A stretch of DNA of 55,492 nucleotides from JADHUC01 sp964617665 (lineage in GTDB: Bacteria; Planctomycetota; Planctomycetia; Pirellulales; Pirellulaceae), in contig CAZUAH010000023.1 in assembly GCA_964617665.1 (NCBI GenBank), positions 1 to 55,492 of the forward strand, written 5' to 3'. Positions 23,369 to 32,010 of this stretch are shown here, piece by piece. The notes under the pieces are model-generated. The model saw nothing but the letters and a program-made list of their open reading frames with translations. It made no database searches and was not told where the DNA came from. Numbering within the stretch: position 1 is the first letter of the stretch; the number at the start of each line of letters is the position of its first letter. Position numbers and translations under genes: made by a program.

Positions 23369-26300
23369 TCAGCGTTCAGCTCCGCCGAAACAGATTACTT
23401 TCCCGTCGCGTGTGGCCAGGTACAGTCGTCCGCCGGCGGCGGACAGGCCGTCGAAGGCTGGCAAGGACGAGAGTTCGTGCGACTTGATCAGCGAACCGTC
23501 CTTGGCCGAAAAGACTTGGAGCGAGGCGCCCTTCCGTCCCTCGAAGGCCGCCAGCGGGTCGTCCGGGTCCACAACGTCCGGCATCCCGGCCGCGAATAAG
23601 CGATCGTCCGCCAGCACCATGGCTCGGATGCGAAGTGGAATCATCGTTTGCCATTTGGCTGGTAGTTGACGCACATAACCCGTGCCTTTCTCCACACCGC
23701 GTCCGCCTCTTCGGTATTTGTCGCCAGCCGCCTCCTTCGGCAGCCAATCGATGGACTTGGGCGGTTGCCCTCGCTCGTCGAGTGTTGGCTGATTGTCATT
23801 GTCGTCGGCAAACAGCAGGTAACCATGTTCGGCCGGCAAGAAAGCGGGACTCCACTGGATCCGACGATAGAAGTACTTGACCGCGTATGTCGTACTGTCG
23901 TCGAAGACCACCAGTTGCCCGGCCTTCGGTGAATGCTGGGAGAAGTAGAAGCCGGGCCAACGGTGACTGTACATCCAGTAGACTCGGTCAAAACCCGTGT
24001 CGTCAAGGAATCCACCCGTAGCGACCAAATGGTTGGCTCCCATGTCCAATTCGCCCAGGTCGCTTTCGCGTGTCGTCTCCAGGCGATTCAATTCGGCATC
24101 GAACTTGATGCGCTGCATGTACAGGTCTTTGCCATCGCTGACCAGCAGGTCCGGTAACGCACCTTCCATTGCAAATGGCCTGCCAACGTCCTTCATGACG
24201 TCCGGCCAAGGGCCTTCCAGAAGGTGATGGTGGAGCACGCGTCCGGTCTTCGCGTCCAGTCCGTAGACCATGATCCCGCCGTCAAGAAAGGACGACCGGC
24301 CCGCCGCGAAGTACACCACTCCGTCCTGCACAAGCACACTACCCTGAACCGGCCAAACCGATTCCAGTTGCCCATAGGAGACGACCTGTCGTTCGACCGG
24401 AGCGGCGAGAAAACGCCAAACCAACTTTCCGTCAGTCGTTCGCAGACAATACACGGAACCGTCGCGGCAACCAAACAATACCGTGCCGTCATGCACGGTT
24501 GGCGCCGAGTCGATCCTACCGCCAGCAGTGAAGCTCCAAACGTCCTGCCCATTGGTAGTGTTCAAACAGCGAATGCGATGAGCGTCCTTTTCCGCAATCC
24601 AAAGCCGATCGCCAACGATCACGGATTGCGATCCTTGGCAGGCCAATTCGATCGCCCACTGTTCGTTCAACTCGGCAGGCACAGCCATTGTGGTCGAACC
24701 GCTACGCTGCGCGTCACGACGATAAATGGGCCAGTCGTGGCTAGGCTGGAGGGTGGAGGGTGGAAACGGGAGGTCAGACTCGGAAATCTTGCCATACGCT
24801 GGGCCGCGTTCTAGGTTGGATTTGGTGGCTGGTTTCAATGCGTCTGCCGGTTCCGCCGACATCGCCAAGTAGCCAAAGACCTTCACGCCCGGATAGCAGA
24901 AACATTGACTGGGCGGCACGTAGAGCAATCCGTTGGCTGGTGTGGCCCCAGTGAAACACGGTGCACGTAGCCAATCGTGACGCATGTGATCGTCGCCTTC
25001 CAGATCCACAAACTCGGCGCCGCGTTTGGGCCAAATCAGGAAACGTTCCGTGGCCTTGCTGCGATGGCAGCGGTAGTGGTGACCGGGAGAGATCAATTCG
25101 CCTATCGTCAGTTTTCTTGTGACCTCGCCGGTCTCAAGATCTCGCCCCTCTAGTAAGCCGCCGCACCAAATGGTCCCATTAGCTACGAACAGGTCCGTAG
25201 GTTGCGTACACGCGGCGGCTTGGCCGCGAGCACCACGATGCTTCCAGAGGAGGTGGCCGTCGTCCAATGAAAGCGCGGAAAGATAAAGAGCAGGTTGGCT
25301 CCTCTTGCCGCGGCCTCCTTCAGGCTTTTTCGTCTGCGCCTGGCCGTGACCATGGAACAGCACGATGCCGTCGGTGATGACCAACGTGCTGCCTCCACCA
25401 ACCGTCGAACTGATGACGTTCGGAGCCCGCCACATCTCGTCTCCTGTTTTCGCGTCCAGACAGACCAGTTCGTCCATGTTGTGGTAGACGACTCGCCCGT
25501 CCTGAGCGGACAAGGCGTACGGCACCACGCGCGTCTTTTCTTTTCGCCACAGTTGCTTGCCTGTGTTGATGTCGACGGCCGCCAGCGTGTCTTCCAGCGC
25601 GTCCTTGCCGAAACGTTGGGTTGCCGGGACTGATCGCTCCTTCGTGATCTTCACGATCAAGATGCCTTCGGAGAGGATCATCTCATCCGTACCCTTGGTG
25701 CCTTCCAGGGCCTCGTTCAGAATCTCGCCGGTGGCCGCGTCCAGCACGGAGACGGGCGAGTCGAGGAAGCCCAGCGTGACGTACACGCGGTCGCCTTCGG
25801 CGATCAGTCGTCGAGGGATCGTGTGGTGGATGTTCCAACGATTGCCGACGCCCGTGCCGAATTCGGGTTGCCAGCCTCGCATGGGGACTTTCCAAAGCAA
25901 AACGCCGTTGGCCGCGTCTCGCGCGACCAATTTGCAGGCTTGCGGCAGTTTCTGGTACACGCCGGTGGGACCTTCGTCGAAGATGGTGAACACACGCCCG
26001 CCCTCGGCAACAATGGCATTCACGCTGCTGGGGATTTCATGGCTGCGGCACCACCGCGGTTCGGCCACCCAACGCAAACGCTTCGGAGGCCCCACCTTTC
26101 GGTCGTTGGCCACCGCGTTGCCCCCAGCGTCGTGCAGGAAATGCGACCATTCGTCGATGCCAGAGGGGACCGGTTTTGCGAACATCGCAAAACCATCCCC
26201 GATGCGGGAAACGGGATGCGGGATACGGGATAGCCACGCCTCATTTCCCTTCTCCCGCACAACAGCCACACCGCGCGGGGCCAGAACGCGCAGAATCTCG

Positions 26301-26680
26301 CTTCCCGCATCTTGCATCTCGCATCTCGTATCCGCCACGATCAGATTCACCAGATCGTCGACGTAGGGCAACTGCCGACCATCGAAAACGTCGGCGGCCA
26401 CCGGCCCATGTTTGCCCTTGGATTGAAGCAGCTCTCGCGTTGTGGTGACGCAGGCAACGTCTGTATCCAAGCCATGGACCAGATACCGGTCGTTTGCCAG
26501 CAAATCAGCCGTGAGTTCACCGTCGCCACAACCAAGATGCACCACCAGTCCACCGTGGACACCTGTCGTCTCGTAGATCGCATCTGCCGTGATGGAATCG
26601 GCGGTTGCCGTTCCGGCGGCCATCGCGACGATCAGCCCAAAAACAACCCCCGCATTCAAGCTGCCTGTGTAATTCATCAT
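23369..26680 (-). CDS. Secreted methyltransferase-like/PQQ-type beta-propeller fusion protein (copy 1)
   Basis: An 1103-residue exported protein; the ATG at 26680 follows AGGAG. After a signal peptide (about 1-27), residues 40-150 look like a class I methyltransferase: VVHLGCGDGEL (glycine loop, 46-56), YLVHGLDTD (acidic strand end) and VLAPRGVAVV. From about residue 180 it becomes a long PQQ-type propeller with repeats such as AATGEIL, DINTGKQLWRK, DAKTGDEMWR and TTDGKLVWRF. No PQQ-dehydrogenase catalytic set is obvious. It is paralogous along its whole length to the protein at 34624-37899. Function is unknown: a methyltransferase outside the cytoplasm would lack S-adenosylmethionine, so the domain may bind something else. 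Confidence 0.85.
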   Translation of the reverse strand: MMNYTGSLNAGVVFGLIVAMAAGTATADSITADAIYETTGVHGGLVVHLGCGDGELTADLLANDRYLVHGLDTDVACVTTTRELLQSKGKHGPVAADVFDGRQLPYVDDLVNLIVADTRCEMQDAGSEILRVLAPRGVAVVREKGNEAWLSRIPHPVSRIGDGFAMFAKPVPSGIDEWSHFLHDAGGNAVANDRKVGPPKRLRWVAEPRWCRSHEIPSSVNAIVAEGGRVFTIFDEGPTGVYQKLPQACKLVARDAANGVLLWKVPMRGWQPEFGTGVGNRWNIHHTIPRRLIAEGDRVYVTLGFLDSPVSVLDAATGEILNEALEGTKGTDEMILSEGILIVKITKERSVPATQRFGKDALEDTLAAVDINTGKQLWRKEKTRVVPYALSAQDGRVVYHNMDELVCLDAKTGDEMWRAPNVISSTVGGGSTLVITDGIVLFHGHGQAQTKKPEGGRGKRSQPALYLSALSLDDGHLLWKHRGARGQAAACTQPTDLFVANGTIWCGGLLEGRDLETGEVTRKLTIGELISPGHHYRCHRSKATERFLIWPKRGAEFVDLEGDDHMRHDWLRAPCFTGATPANGLLYVPPSQCFCYPGVKVFGYLAMSAEPADALKPATKSNLERGPAYGKISESDLPFPPSTLQPSHDWPIYRRDAQRSGSTTMAVPAELNEQWAIELACQGSQSVIVGDRLWIAEKDAHRIRCLNTTNGQDVWSFTAGGRIDSAPTVHDGTVLFGCRDGSVYCLRTTDGKLVWRFLAAPVERQVVSYGQLESVWPVQGSVLVQDGVVYFAAGRSSFLDGGIMVYGLDAKTGRVLHHHLLEGPWPDVMKDVGRPFAMEGALPDLLVSDGKDLYMQRIKFDAELNRLETTRESDLGELDMGANHLVATGGFLDDTGFDRVYWMYSHRWPGFYFSQHSPKAGQLVVFDDSTTYAVKYFYRRIQWSPAFLPAEHGYLLFADDNDNQPTLDERGQPPKSIDWLPKEAAGDKYRRGGRGVEKGTGYVRQLPAKWQTMIPLRIRAMVLADDRLFAAGMPDVVDPDDPLAAFEGRKGASLQVFSAKDGSLIKSHELSSLPAFDGLSAAGGRLYLATRDGKVICFGGAER
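26172..26194. repeat. Perfect palindrome within propeller-fusion gene (copy 1)
   Basis: GGTTTTGCGA and TCGCAAAACC form a perfect 10-bp stem with a 3-base loop inside the coding sequence (GFAMFAKP on the minus strand). The matching site in the paralogue, 37436-37458, keeps a perfect stem although its bases differ. Confidence 0.7.
26201..26333. repeat. Inverted pair of GATGCGGG-type microrepeats (copy 1)
   Basis: Direct 8-base units of the GATGCGGG/GATACGGG type at 26201-26232 reappear in inverted orientation at 26294-26333. All are in frame and encode SRIPHPVSRIG and the DTRCEMQDAG stretch of the methyltransferase-like domain. The same arrangement exists in the paralogue at 37465-37580. Confidence 0.65.
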
Positions 26681-26822
26681 TTCACCACTCCTGCAATTTT
26701 GTGAAATCCACGCTTCACCGTAAGCTTATTGCCCATGACCGCAACTGCAAGGGCTCTTGTGCGTTCCTGTTTGCCCAGTCGTCAAATCGTCTTGCGGTGA
26801 TTCTCGCTCTCGGCACACCACT

Positions 26823-27809
26823 TCAATTTAGATCCACTAGACGCTGCGCGATTTCTTCGGATACGCGGAATGCCGTCCCATGCCTGATGCCTTTGGGCAT
26901 GCGCAGCTTGTCTGATTCGTCCGTCCATTCCACCAAATCGCGTGAGACAATAAGTCCAAATCTGTGTTGCCTGTACCTGTCGAAGTAGACAAACCACTTG
27001 CCGCCGATCTTCACCGCGGTCGGCCCCTCGGCCCAATAGTCCCCGGTGATTGGGCTGCTAGGCGGGCTGTAGGGTCCGACCGCATGCTCGCTGAATGCCG
27101 TTCGGATGTTCTTCTGCGGTTTGAATGGCTTGTTCGACTCGTCCTTTAGAAACATGACATGCCGTTGTCCGTCCCTCACCACAGCCGCGTCGATTACGTT
27201 GAATCCATGGTTGTAGAACAGCTTTGTCTTGCTGAATGTCTCGAAGTCCTTTGTCGTGACAAAATACATCCGGTGGTTGTTGCCCGGCGCTGGCGGTCCT
27301 CGATTGCTCTGATTGTCCGTGTCGGGAAATCGGCCGGGTATGGTTGTTGCCCAGAAGATCAAGTACTGCTGCTCGGCTTCGTCGTAGAACAACTCCGGTG
27401 CCCAACAGTTCTTTGCGTTCGGCTCGTGATCCATCACCGGAACGAAGCGCTGCTTGGACCATTGGATGAGGTCCTGCGACGAAGCGTACCCAATACCGCG
27501 TTCGCCCCAGCTGACCGTCCACACCATGTGGAAGACACCGTCCGGCCCCTGAAGGATCGAAGGATCGCGCATCAGTTTGTCCCGGCCTGCCTGCGGCTTC
27601 AACACTGACCGACCCGCGTTGACGGCTGTCCAAACGTAGCCGTCCGTACTGTGTGCAAGATGCAGTCCATCTTCGCCGTTGCCGGTGAAGTAGGAGAAGA
27701 CGAAATGCTCCTTTGTCTCAGAATCTTCAGCCAGAAGCTCAGAAGCCGCGGGGTAGACGACGAATGAGACGGCCAACACGAGTCTCTTCACGGCGAACAA
27801 CATACGCAT
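26823..27809 (-). CDS. Secreted glycoside hydrolase family 43-like protein
   Basis: A 328-residue exported protein with a signal peptide (KRLVLAVSFVVYPAASELLA) and a five-bladed propeller of the GH43/GH32-like type. Supporting segments are HLAHSTDGYVW, LMRDPSILQGPDGVFHMVW (candidate Asp), NCWAPELFYDEAEQQYLIFW (candidate Glu), DAAVVRDG and WAEGPTAVKIGGKWFVYFDR. Members usually release arabinose or xylose from plant or algal polysaccharides, but planctomycete homologues are mostly untested. It follows the GH43 layout at a normal length for a single-domain member. An in-frame ATG two codons in (27803) is equally possible. A TATAAT on the minus strand at 27860-27855 may be its -10. Confidence 0.78.
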   Translation of the reverse strand: MRMLFAVKRLVLAVSFVVYPAASELLAEDSETKEHFVFSYFTGNGEDGLHLAHSTDGYVWTAVNAGRSVLKPQAGRDKLMRDPSILQGPDGVFHMVWTVSWGERGIGYASSQDLIQWSKQRFVPVMDHEPNAKNCWAPELFYDEAEQQYLIFWATTIPGRFPDTDNQSNRGPPAPGNNHRMYFVTTKDFETFSKTKLFYNHGFNVIDAAVVRDGQRHVMFLKDESNKPFKPQKNIRTAFSEHAVGPYSPPSSPITGDYWAEGPTAVKIGGKWFVYFDRYRQHRFGLIVSRDLVEWTDESDKLRMPKGIRHGTAFRVSEEIAQRLVDLN

Positions 27810-27854
27810 GTTTCCCTGGTAGAACGGTTGAGCGGTAGACTCTCGATGGATTGC

Positions 27855-27860
27855 ATTATA
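27855..27860 (-). promoter_or_regulatory. Candidate -10 box for the GH43-like gene
   Basis: A consensus TATAAT on the minus strand, 46 bases upstream of the start codon. The -35 position is poor (CGTTCT at 17 bases), so this is tentative. Confidence 0.35.
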
Positions 27861-27933
27861 CCCTTTTTAGTTCAGAGAGAACGTCTCTGCTAGACTCCAA
27901 GCGGACAGTGTGCGGTCGGATTGTCTGGCGACA

Positions 27934-27995
27934 TTAGCCGGCACGCGCTAGCGTCCGGTTTCCTCGGAAACTGTGGGCTAGCGCCCAGCGGCTGA
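27934..27995. repeat. REP-like palindrome, 30-bp arms
   Basis: The left arm (27934-27963, TTAGCCGGCACGCGCTAGCG onward) and right arm (27966-27995, ending GCCCAGCGGCTGA) pair imperfectly around GTTTCC/GGAAAC, with a 2-base centre. It lies in the 281-base gap between divergent genes (GH43-like and Gfo/Idh/MocA). Confidence 0.7.
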
Positions 27996-28090
27996 TCAAA
28001 CTGCCAGGAAAAACTGCGGCACACACCGGACGTGTCCGGCCAATGTGAGTCCGCCAGGGTTCACCGAGCGATTTCACAGGAGAAACAAGA

Positions 28091-29320
28091 ATGCCTGAAC
28101 AACCACGTGTAACTCGACGCGATTTCCTGCGCGGCAGCGCGACGGCTGCCGTTGCGGCGCCGCCGTTCGTGCGATCGTATGCACACGGTGCCAGACCGAA
28201 CGATCGCATCGTCATGGGATGCATCGGGATGGGCGGACAAGGCCGCGGTGACATGGGTGGATTCCTTGGCTTCAACGACGTGCAGGTCGTCGCAGTCTGC
28301 GATGTCGTAGGCGAGCATCGAAAACTGGCCAAGGACATGGTGGACCAGCGATACAACAACAACGACTGTAAGTCGTATTCGGATTTCCGTGAAATCACCA
28401 GCCGGAAAGACATTGACGCAGTGCTGATTGGCACGCCAGACCACTGGCACGCAATCATCTCGATCCAAGCGATGATGAACGGAAAGGACGTCTACTGCGA
28501 AAAACCCGAAACACTGACCATCCGCGAAGGGCGTCAGATGACGACTGTCGCTCGTCGTTACGGCCGCGTGTTTTCCGGCGGCAGCCAGCGTGTCTGGGGC
28601 GACTACAACTGGTTTCACAGAATGGTTCGCGGCGGAGCGATCGGCGATCCAAAGGAAGCTTGGGTCAACGTCGGTGGGCCGTCTGGACCATGCCACTTGG
28701 CCCCTGTCGCGACGCCCGACGACGTGGATTGGAATATGTGGCTGGGGCCGGCCCCCGTTCGGTCGTTCCATCCGTCCCTGATCAAAGGCGGCTTTCGGCC
28801 GTTCCGCGACTACTCCGGCGGCGGCATGACCGACTGGGGTTGTCACACTTTCGGCGGCGCGCTGTTCTGTCTCGACCTGCACAAGACGGGCCCTGTCGAG
28901 ATAATCCCGCCAGACGGCGAGGATTACCCGCAACTGACCTACAAGTTCGCCAACGGGATTCGTATTTATCACGGCGGCGGTTGGGATGGAATTCTGAATT
29001 TTCGGGGCACCGAAGGCGAAATCTCCACGAAAGGCGATCGTAGCGGCAACAAGCAGTCGCCGCCGGATATCTACATTCCGAACTACAAAGGCAATCGAGG
29101 TATCTTCGGCGACTTCATCGAATGCGTGAAGACCCGCGAGAAGCCGTTCCGGGATATCGAAATCGCGCACCGCACGGCCACCGTATGTCACCTGGGCAAC
29201 ATCGCCTACTGGCTTAACCGACCGCTGAAATGGGATTCGGAGAAAGAGGAGATCATTGGCGACCCCGAAGCCAACCGATGGCTTGACCGGCCAAAACGCG
29301 AGGCGTGGAGCTTATCGTAG
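28091..29320 (+). CDS. Tat-exported Gfo/Idh/MocA family oxidoreductase (copy 1)
   Basis: A 409-residue NAD(P)-dependent oxidoreductase family member that probably oxidises or reduces a sugar or cyclitol. The start at 28091 follows ACAGGAG. The N-terminus is a twin-arginine signal (TRRDFLRGS, residues 8-16, then an Ala-rich stretch). The Rossmann fold shows GCIGMGGQG (43-51) and VVAVCDVVGEH; YCEKPE near residue 137 carries the catalytic-site Lys of the family. The C-terminal half has WGCHTFGGALFCLDLH, where His would act as the second catalytic residue. Export through Tat fits folding with a bound cofactor. The HEAT-repeat gene follows after 55 bp and may be cotranscribed. Confidence 0.9.
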   Translation: MPEQPRVTRRDFLRGSATAAVAAPPFVRSYAHGARPNDRIVMGCIGMGGQGRGDMGGFLGFNDVQVVAVCDVVGEHRKLAKDMVDQRYNNNDCKSYSDFREITSRKDIDAVLIGTPDHWHAIISIQAMMNGKDVYCEKPETLTIREGRQMTTVARRYGRVFSGGSQRVWGDYNWFHRMVRGGAIGDPKEAWVNVGGPSGPCHLAPVATPDDVDWNMWLGPAPVRSFHPSLIKGGFRPFRDYSGGGMTDWGCHTFGGALFCLDLHKTGPVEIIPPDGEDYPQLTYKFANGIRIYHGGGWDGILNFRGTEGEISTKGDRSGNKQSPPDIYIPNYKGNRGIFGDFIECVKTREKPFRDIEIAHRTATVCHLGNIAYWLNRPLKWDSEKEEIIGDPEANRWLDRPKREAWSLS

Positions 29321-29375
29321 TGGCAGCGTGGAGAATCGAGACGCAATCCCCGTTAGGCATAAGGAAGGAAATACA

Positions 29376-31898
29376 ATGAGATATGCATTCCACGTCACAT
29401 GGCTTGGGGTCGCCATCGCATGTGCCCATTCTGCGGCGGCACAGGACACCGAGACACTGACCAAGTTGGACGAAGCCCTGAAGGTGGTCGCGTCGTTCGA
29501 GGCGGGAGGGAATTCCGGCCCGTTGCGCGAGATCGAGCAGATCGTCTTCCGGCTGCCCGCCGACTCGGACCTGCGGGCACCGATCGAGCAGAAGTTGCTC
29601 GAAACGCTCGATTCAACCACCACGGCCGATGGCAGGCGATTTCTTTGCCGCCAGCTACGTGTGGTCGGCACCGAGAAGTGTGTGGCCTCACTGGAAAAAC
29701 TGCTGACCGATCCAGACGTCTCACACGTGGCACGGTATGCCTTGGGTCGACTAAAAGTCTCATCGGCCCCCGAGGCACTATTGCGGGCTCTGAGGAAGAC
29801 ATCAGGCGAACTGCAGGCCGGCATCGTTGACACGCTGGGCAATCGAGAGTGCAAATCGGCACGCGCAGATTTTGTGAAGCTGTTGGGCGGATCGGATCAG
29901 ACCGTGGCCAAAGCGGCGGCCATCGCACTTGGACGGTTCGGCGATAGCGAGTCGGCGGCAGCCTTGCAAGCGGCGCGACCCGGAGCATCAGAGCGCCTGG
30001 GCATCGAAATCGACAACGCCGTGCTGAACGCCGCCGAACAACTGGCCGCTGGAGGCGAAGCGAATGAAGCTGCTTCGATCTACCAAGGTTTCTATGCCTC
30101 GGGCTCAACCGAGCAATTGAAGTATGCGGGGTTGAGAGGCCTAGTCATCACGCGCAGCGACAACGCCGCCGACCTGTTGGTCGAGGCGATGCAAACGGAC
30201 GACGTACGATTGGTGCGGTACGCAATCTCGCTGATCGGTTTGGCGAAAGGGGCGCATGCCACGAAGGCATTCGTCGATGTGCTGGATTTGCTATCGGCCG
30301 ATGGGAAAGTGCTGATGTTGCGGGCGCTGGGCGCTCGCGGAGACGGGGCGGCTGCTCAGGCGATCGCGGCGGCCGCAAAGGACGAAGATCCACCGGTTCG
30401 TATCGCGGCCTTGGAAGCGTTGGGCTACGTAGGTGATGCTTCGTCGGTTTCCGCTTTAGTTCAAGCTTCGGCGTCGAACGATGGCACGGAAAGGAACGTT
30501 GCCCGCGCGAGTCTGAAGCAACTGAGCGACAGCGGCGTGGACGACAAGCTTCTGCAGTTGCTCGATGACGGCGAGGCCGAAATACGCGTCCAAGCAATCG
30601 GCGCGTTGGCCAGCCGAGGTGTTGCGGCCGCGGTGAACCCGTTGCTCAAAACGGTCGAGGATGCAGACGCGTCGGTTCGCCGCGCAGCTATCGCAGCGTT
30701 AGGCGTGCTGGCGCGTCAATCGGATCTGGTGCCGATGGTCAAGCTTGCCACCGTAGCCAAGGAGAAGGAGGATCAAGCGGCATTGGTCGAAGCGACGGGC
30801 AAGGCCTTCTCGCGCATCCAGGACAAGGACGCATGTGCTGCACCCGTGCTCGCCGAGTTGAACAGAACACCGGCCACTGCCAAGCCGACCCTGGTGCGTC
30901 TGCTGGGAAAGACGGGAGCCTCGCAAGCGTTGCTGCGAGTTCGCGCGGCGTTGAAGGACTCGAATTCCGCCATGAAGGACGCCGCCGTCGAGGCACTGGC
31001 GGATTGGCCCGATGCCGGAGCAAGCGACGATTTGCTGGAGGTGATGTCCAGTGCCCAAAATCAGGCTCACAAAGAACGTGCGCTCGAAGGCTACTTGCGA
31101 ATGGCCACTATCGCGGACAAGCCAGCCGAGATGTACCTGCAGGCGTTGAAGCGGGTACGAGGTGTTGACGACAAGAAGGCCGTGATGGAGGGGCTCGGTC
31201 TAAGCAGCGAGGCACCGGAGGCGTTGGATTTGACGCTGGGCTACTTGGATGACAAAGCCCTGCAAGCTGCCGCCGGAATCGCGGCCCTACGAATCGCCTA
31301 CCGACTGCGGCAAAGGGACGAACAGCGCGCCCGGACGGCGCTCAAGCAGGTGTTGGCCAAGGTCAATCACCCGGACGTCCAGAAGCGTGCTCGGGAGGTC
31401 TTCAACGAGTTGGATAAGTATGAAGACCACATCCTCCAGTGGGTCACCATCGGGCCATTCCAGGAAAAGGGGAAGGATGGTCCGGGGATGTACAAATTGG
31501 CTCTCGAACCGGAGAAGAACCCGGACGGCGTCGGATGGAAACCGTTGACCAAAGGCATCGGCTCGTGGGAGATCAACCTCGAAGCCACCTACGGCTCGCT
31601 GGATTTCTGTGCAGCCTACTTACGGACGCGTGTCTGGTCTCCGACCGAGCAGGAGGTGCAATTGCAGATGGGCAGCGACGACGGCATCAAGGCATGGTTA
31701 AACGGCAAATTGGTATACGACCAGTGGAGCGAAAGCGGTGCGGCTCCGCGCCAGAAACTGGTCAAGGTCAAACTGGCCAAGGAATGGAATGACCTGATGC
31801 TGAAGGTCGTCGACCAACAAGGCGGCTGGGTAGGCGCATGCCGCATCCGCAAGCCCGACGGTACAGCGTTGGAAGGTCTGAAGATCGAGGCTCGATGA
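29376..31898 (+). CDS. Secreted HEAT-repeat protein
   Basis: An 840-residue exported protein starting at the ATG at 29376 behind AAGGAAGGA. A signal peptide (YAFHVTWLGVAIACAHSAAAQ) is followed by many HEAT/PBS-lyase-like helical repeats of about 31 residues; examples are VAKAAAIALGRFGDSESAAAL, VRIAALEALGYVGD and VRRAAIAALGVLA. The last 150 residues are different (WVTIGPFQEKG, then WSPTEQEVQLQMGSDDGIKAWLNGK), resembling a PA14-like or other beta-sandwich domain that binds carbohydrate or cell wall. A scaffold or adaptor outside the cell is likely. It lies 55 bp downstream of the oxidoreductase gene. No enzymatic motif is visible. Confidence 0.85.
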   Translation: MRYAFHVTWLGVAIACAHSAAAQDTETLTKLDEALKVVASFEAGGNSGPLREIEQIVFRLPADSDLRAPIEQKLLETLDSTTTADGRRFLCRQLRVVGTEKCVASLEKLLTDPDVSHVARYALGRLKVSSAPEALLRALRKTSGELQAGIVDTLGNRECKSARADFVKLLGGSDQTVAKAAAIALGRFGDSESAAALQAARPGASERLGIEIDNAVLNAAEQLAAGGEANEAASIYQGFYASGSTEQLKYAGLRGLVITRSDNAADLLVEAMQTDDVRLVRYAISLIGLAKGAHATKAFVDVLDLLSADGKVLMLRALGARGDGAAAQAIAAAAKDEDPPVRIAALEALGYVGDASSVSALVQASASNDGTERNVARASLKQLSDSGVDDKLLQLLDDGEAEIRVQAIGALASRGVAAAVNPLLKTVEDADASVRRAAIAALGVLARQSDLVPMVKLATVAKEKEDQAALVEATGKAFSRIQDKDACAAPVLAELNRTPATAKPTLVRLLGKTGASQALLRVRAALKDSNSAMKDAAVEALADWPDAGASDDLLEVMSSAQNQAHKERALEGYLRMATIADKPAEMYLQALKRVRGVDDKKAVMEGLGLSSEAPEALDLTLGYLDDKALQAAAGIAALRIAYRLRQRDEQRARTALKQVLAKVNHPDVQKRAREVFNELDKYEDHILQWVTIGPFQEKGKDGPGMYKLALEPEKNPDGVGWKPLTKGIGSWEINLEATYGSLDFCAAYLRTRVWSPTEQEVQLQMGSDDGIKAWLNGKLVYDQWSESGAAPRQKLVKVKLAKEWNDLMLKVVDQQGGWVGACRIRKPDGTALEGLKIEAR

Positions 31899-31918
31899 CG
31901 AGGTGTGATCTTGCAACG

Positions 31919-32001
31919 GGTGGCCGGGGCTGGACCGACGGGAAGCCCCGGGTTCTACGAACCGGGGTTTCGCTCCTAACGTCGCTCCAACCCCGGCCAC
32001 C
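31919..32001. repeat. Nested palindrome between convergent genes
   Basis: The outer 16-base arms (31919-31934 and 31986-32001, one mismatch) enclose an inner stem AAGCCCCGGGTT/AACCGGGGTTT at 31943-31970. It fills the gap between two convergent genes, so it may act as a bidirectional terminator; it also resembles other dispersed repeats in this window in build. Confidence 0.7.
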
Positions 32002-32010
32002 TGGTCGTGT

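Noticed and set aside
28061..29191. Long minus-strand frame opposite the first Gfo/Idh/MocA gene
   Set aside because: The plus strand encodes a clear family protein with a Tat signal and good ribosome site; the antisense product shows no family features.
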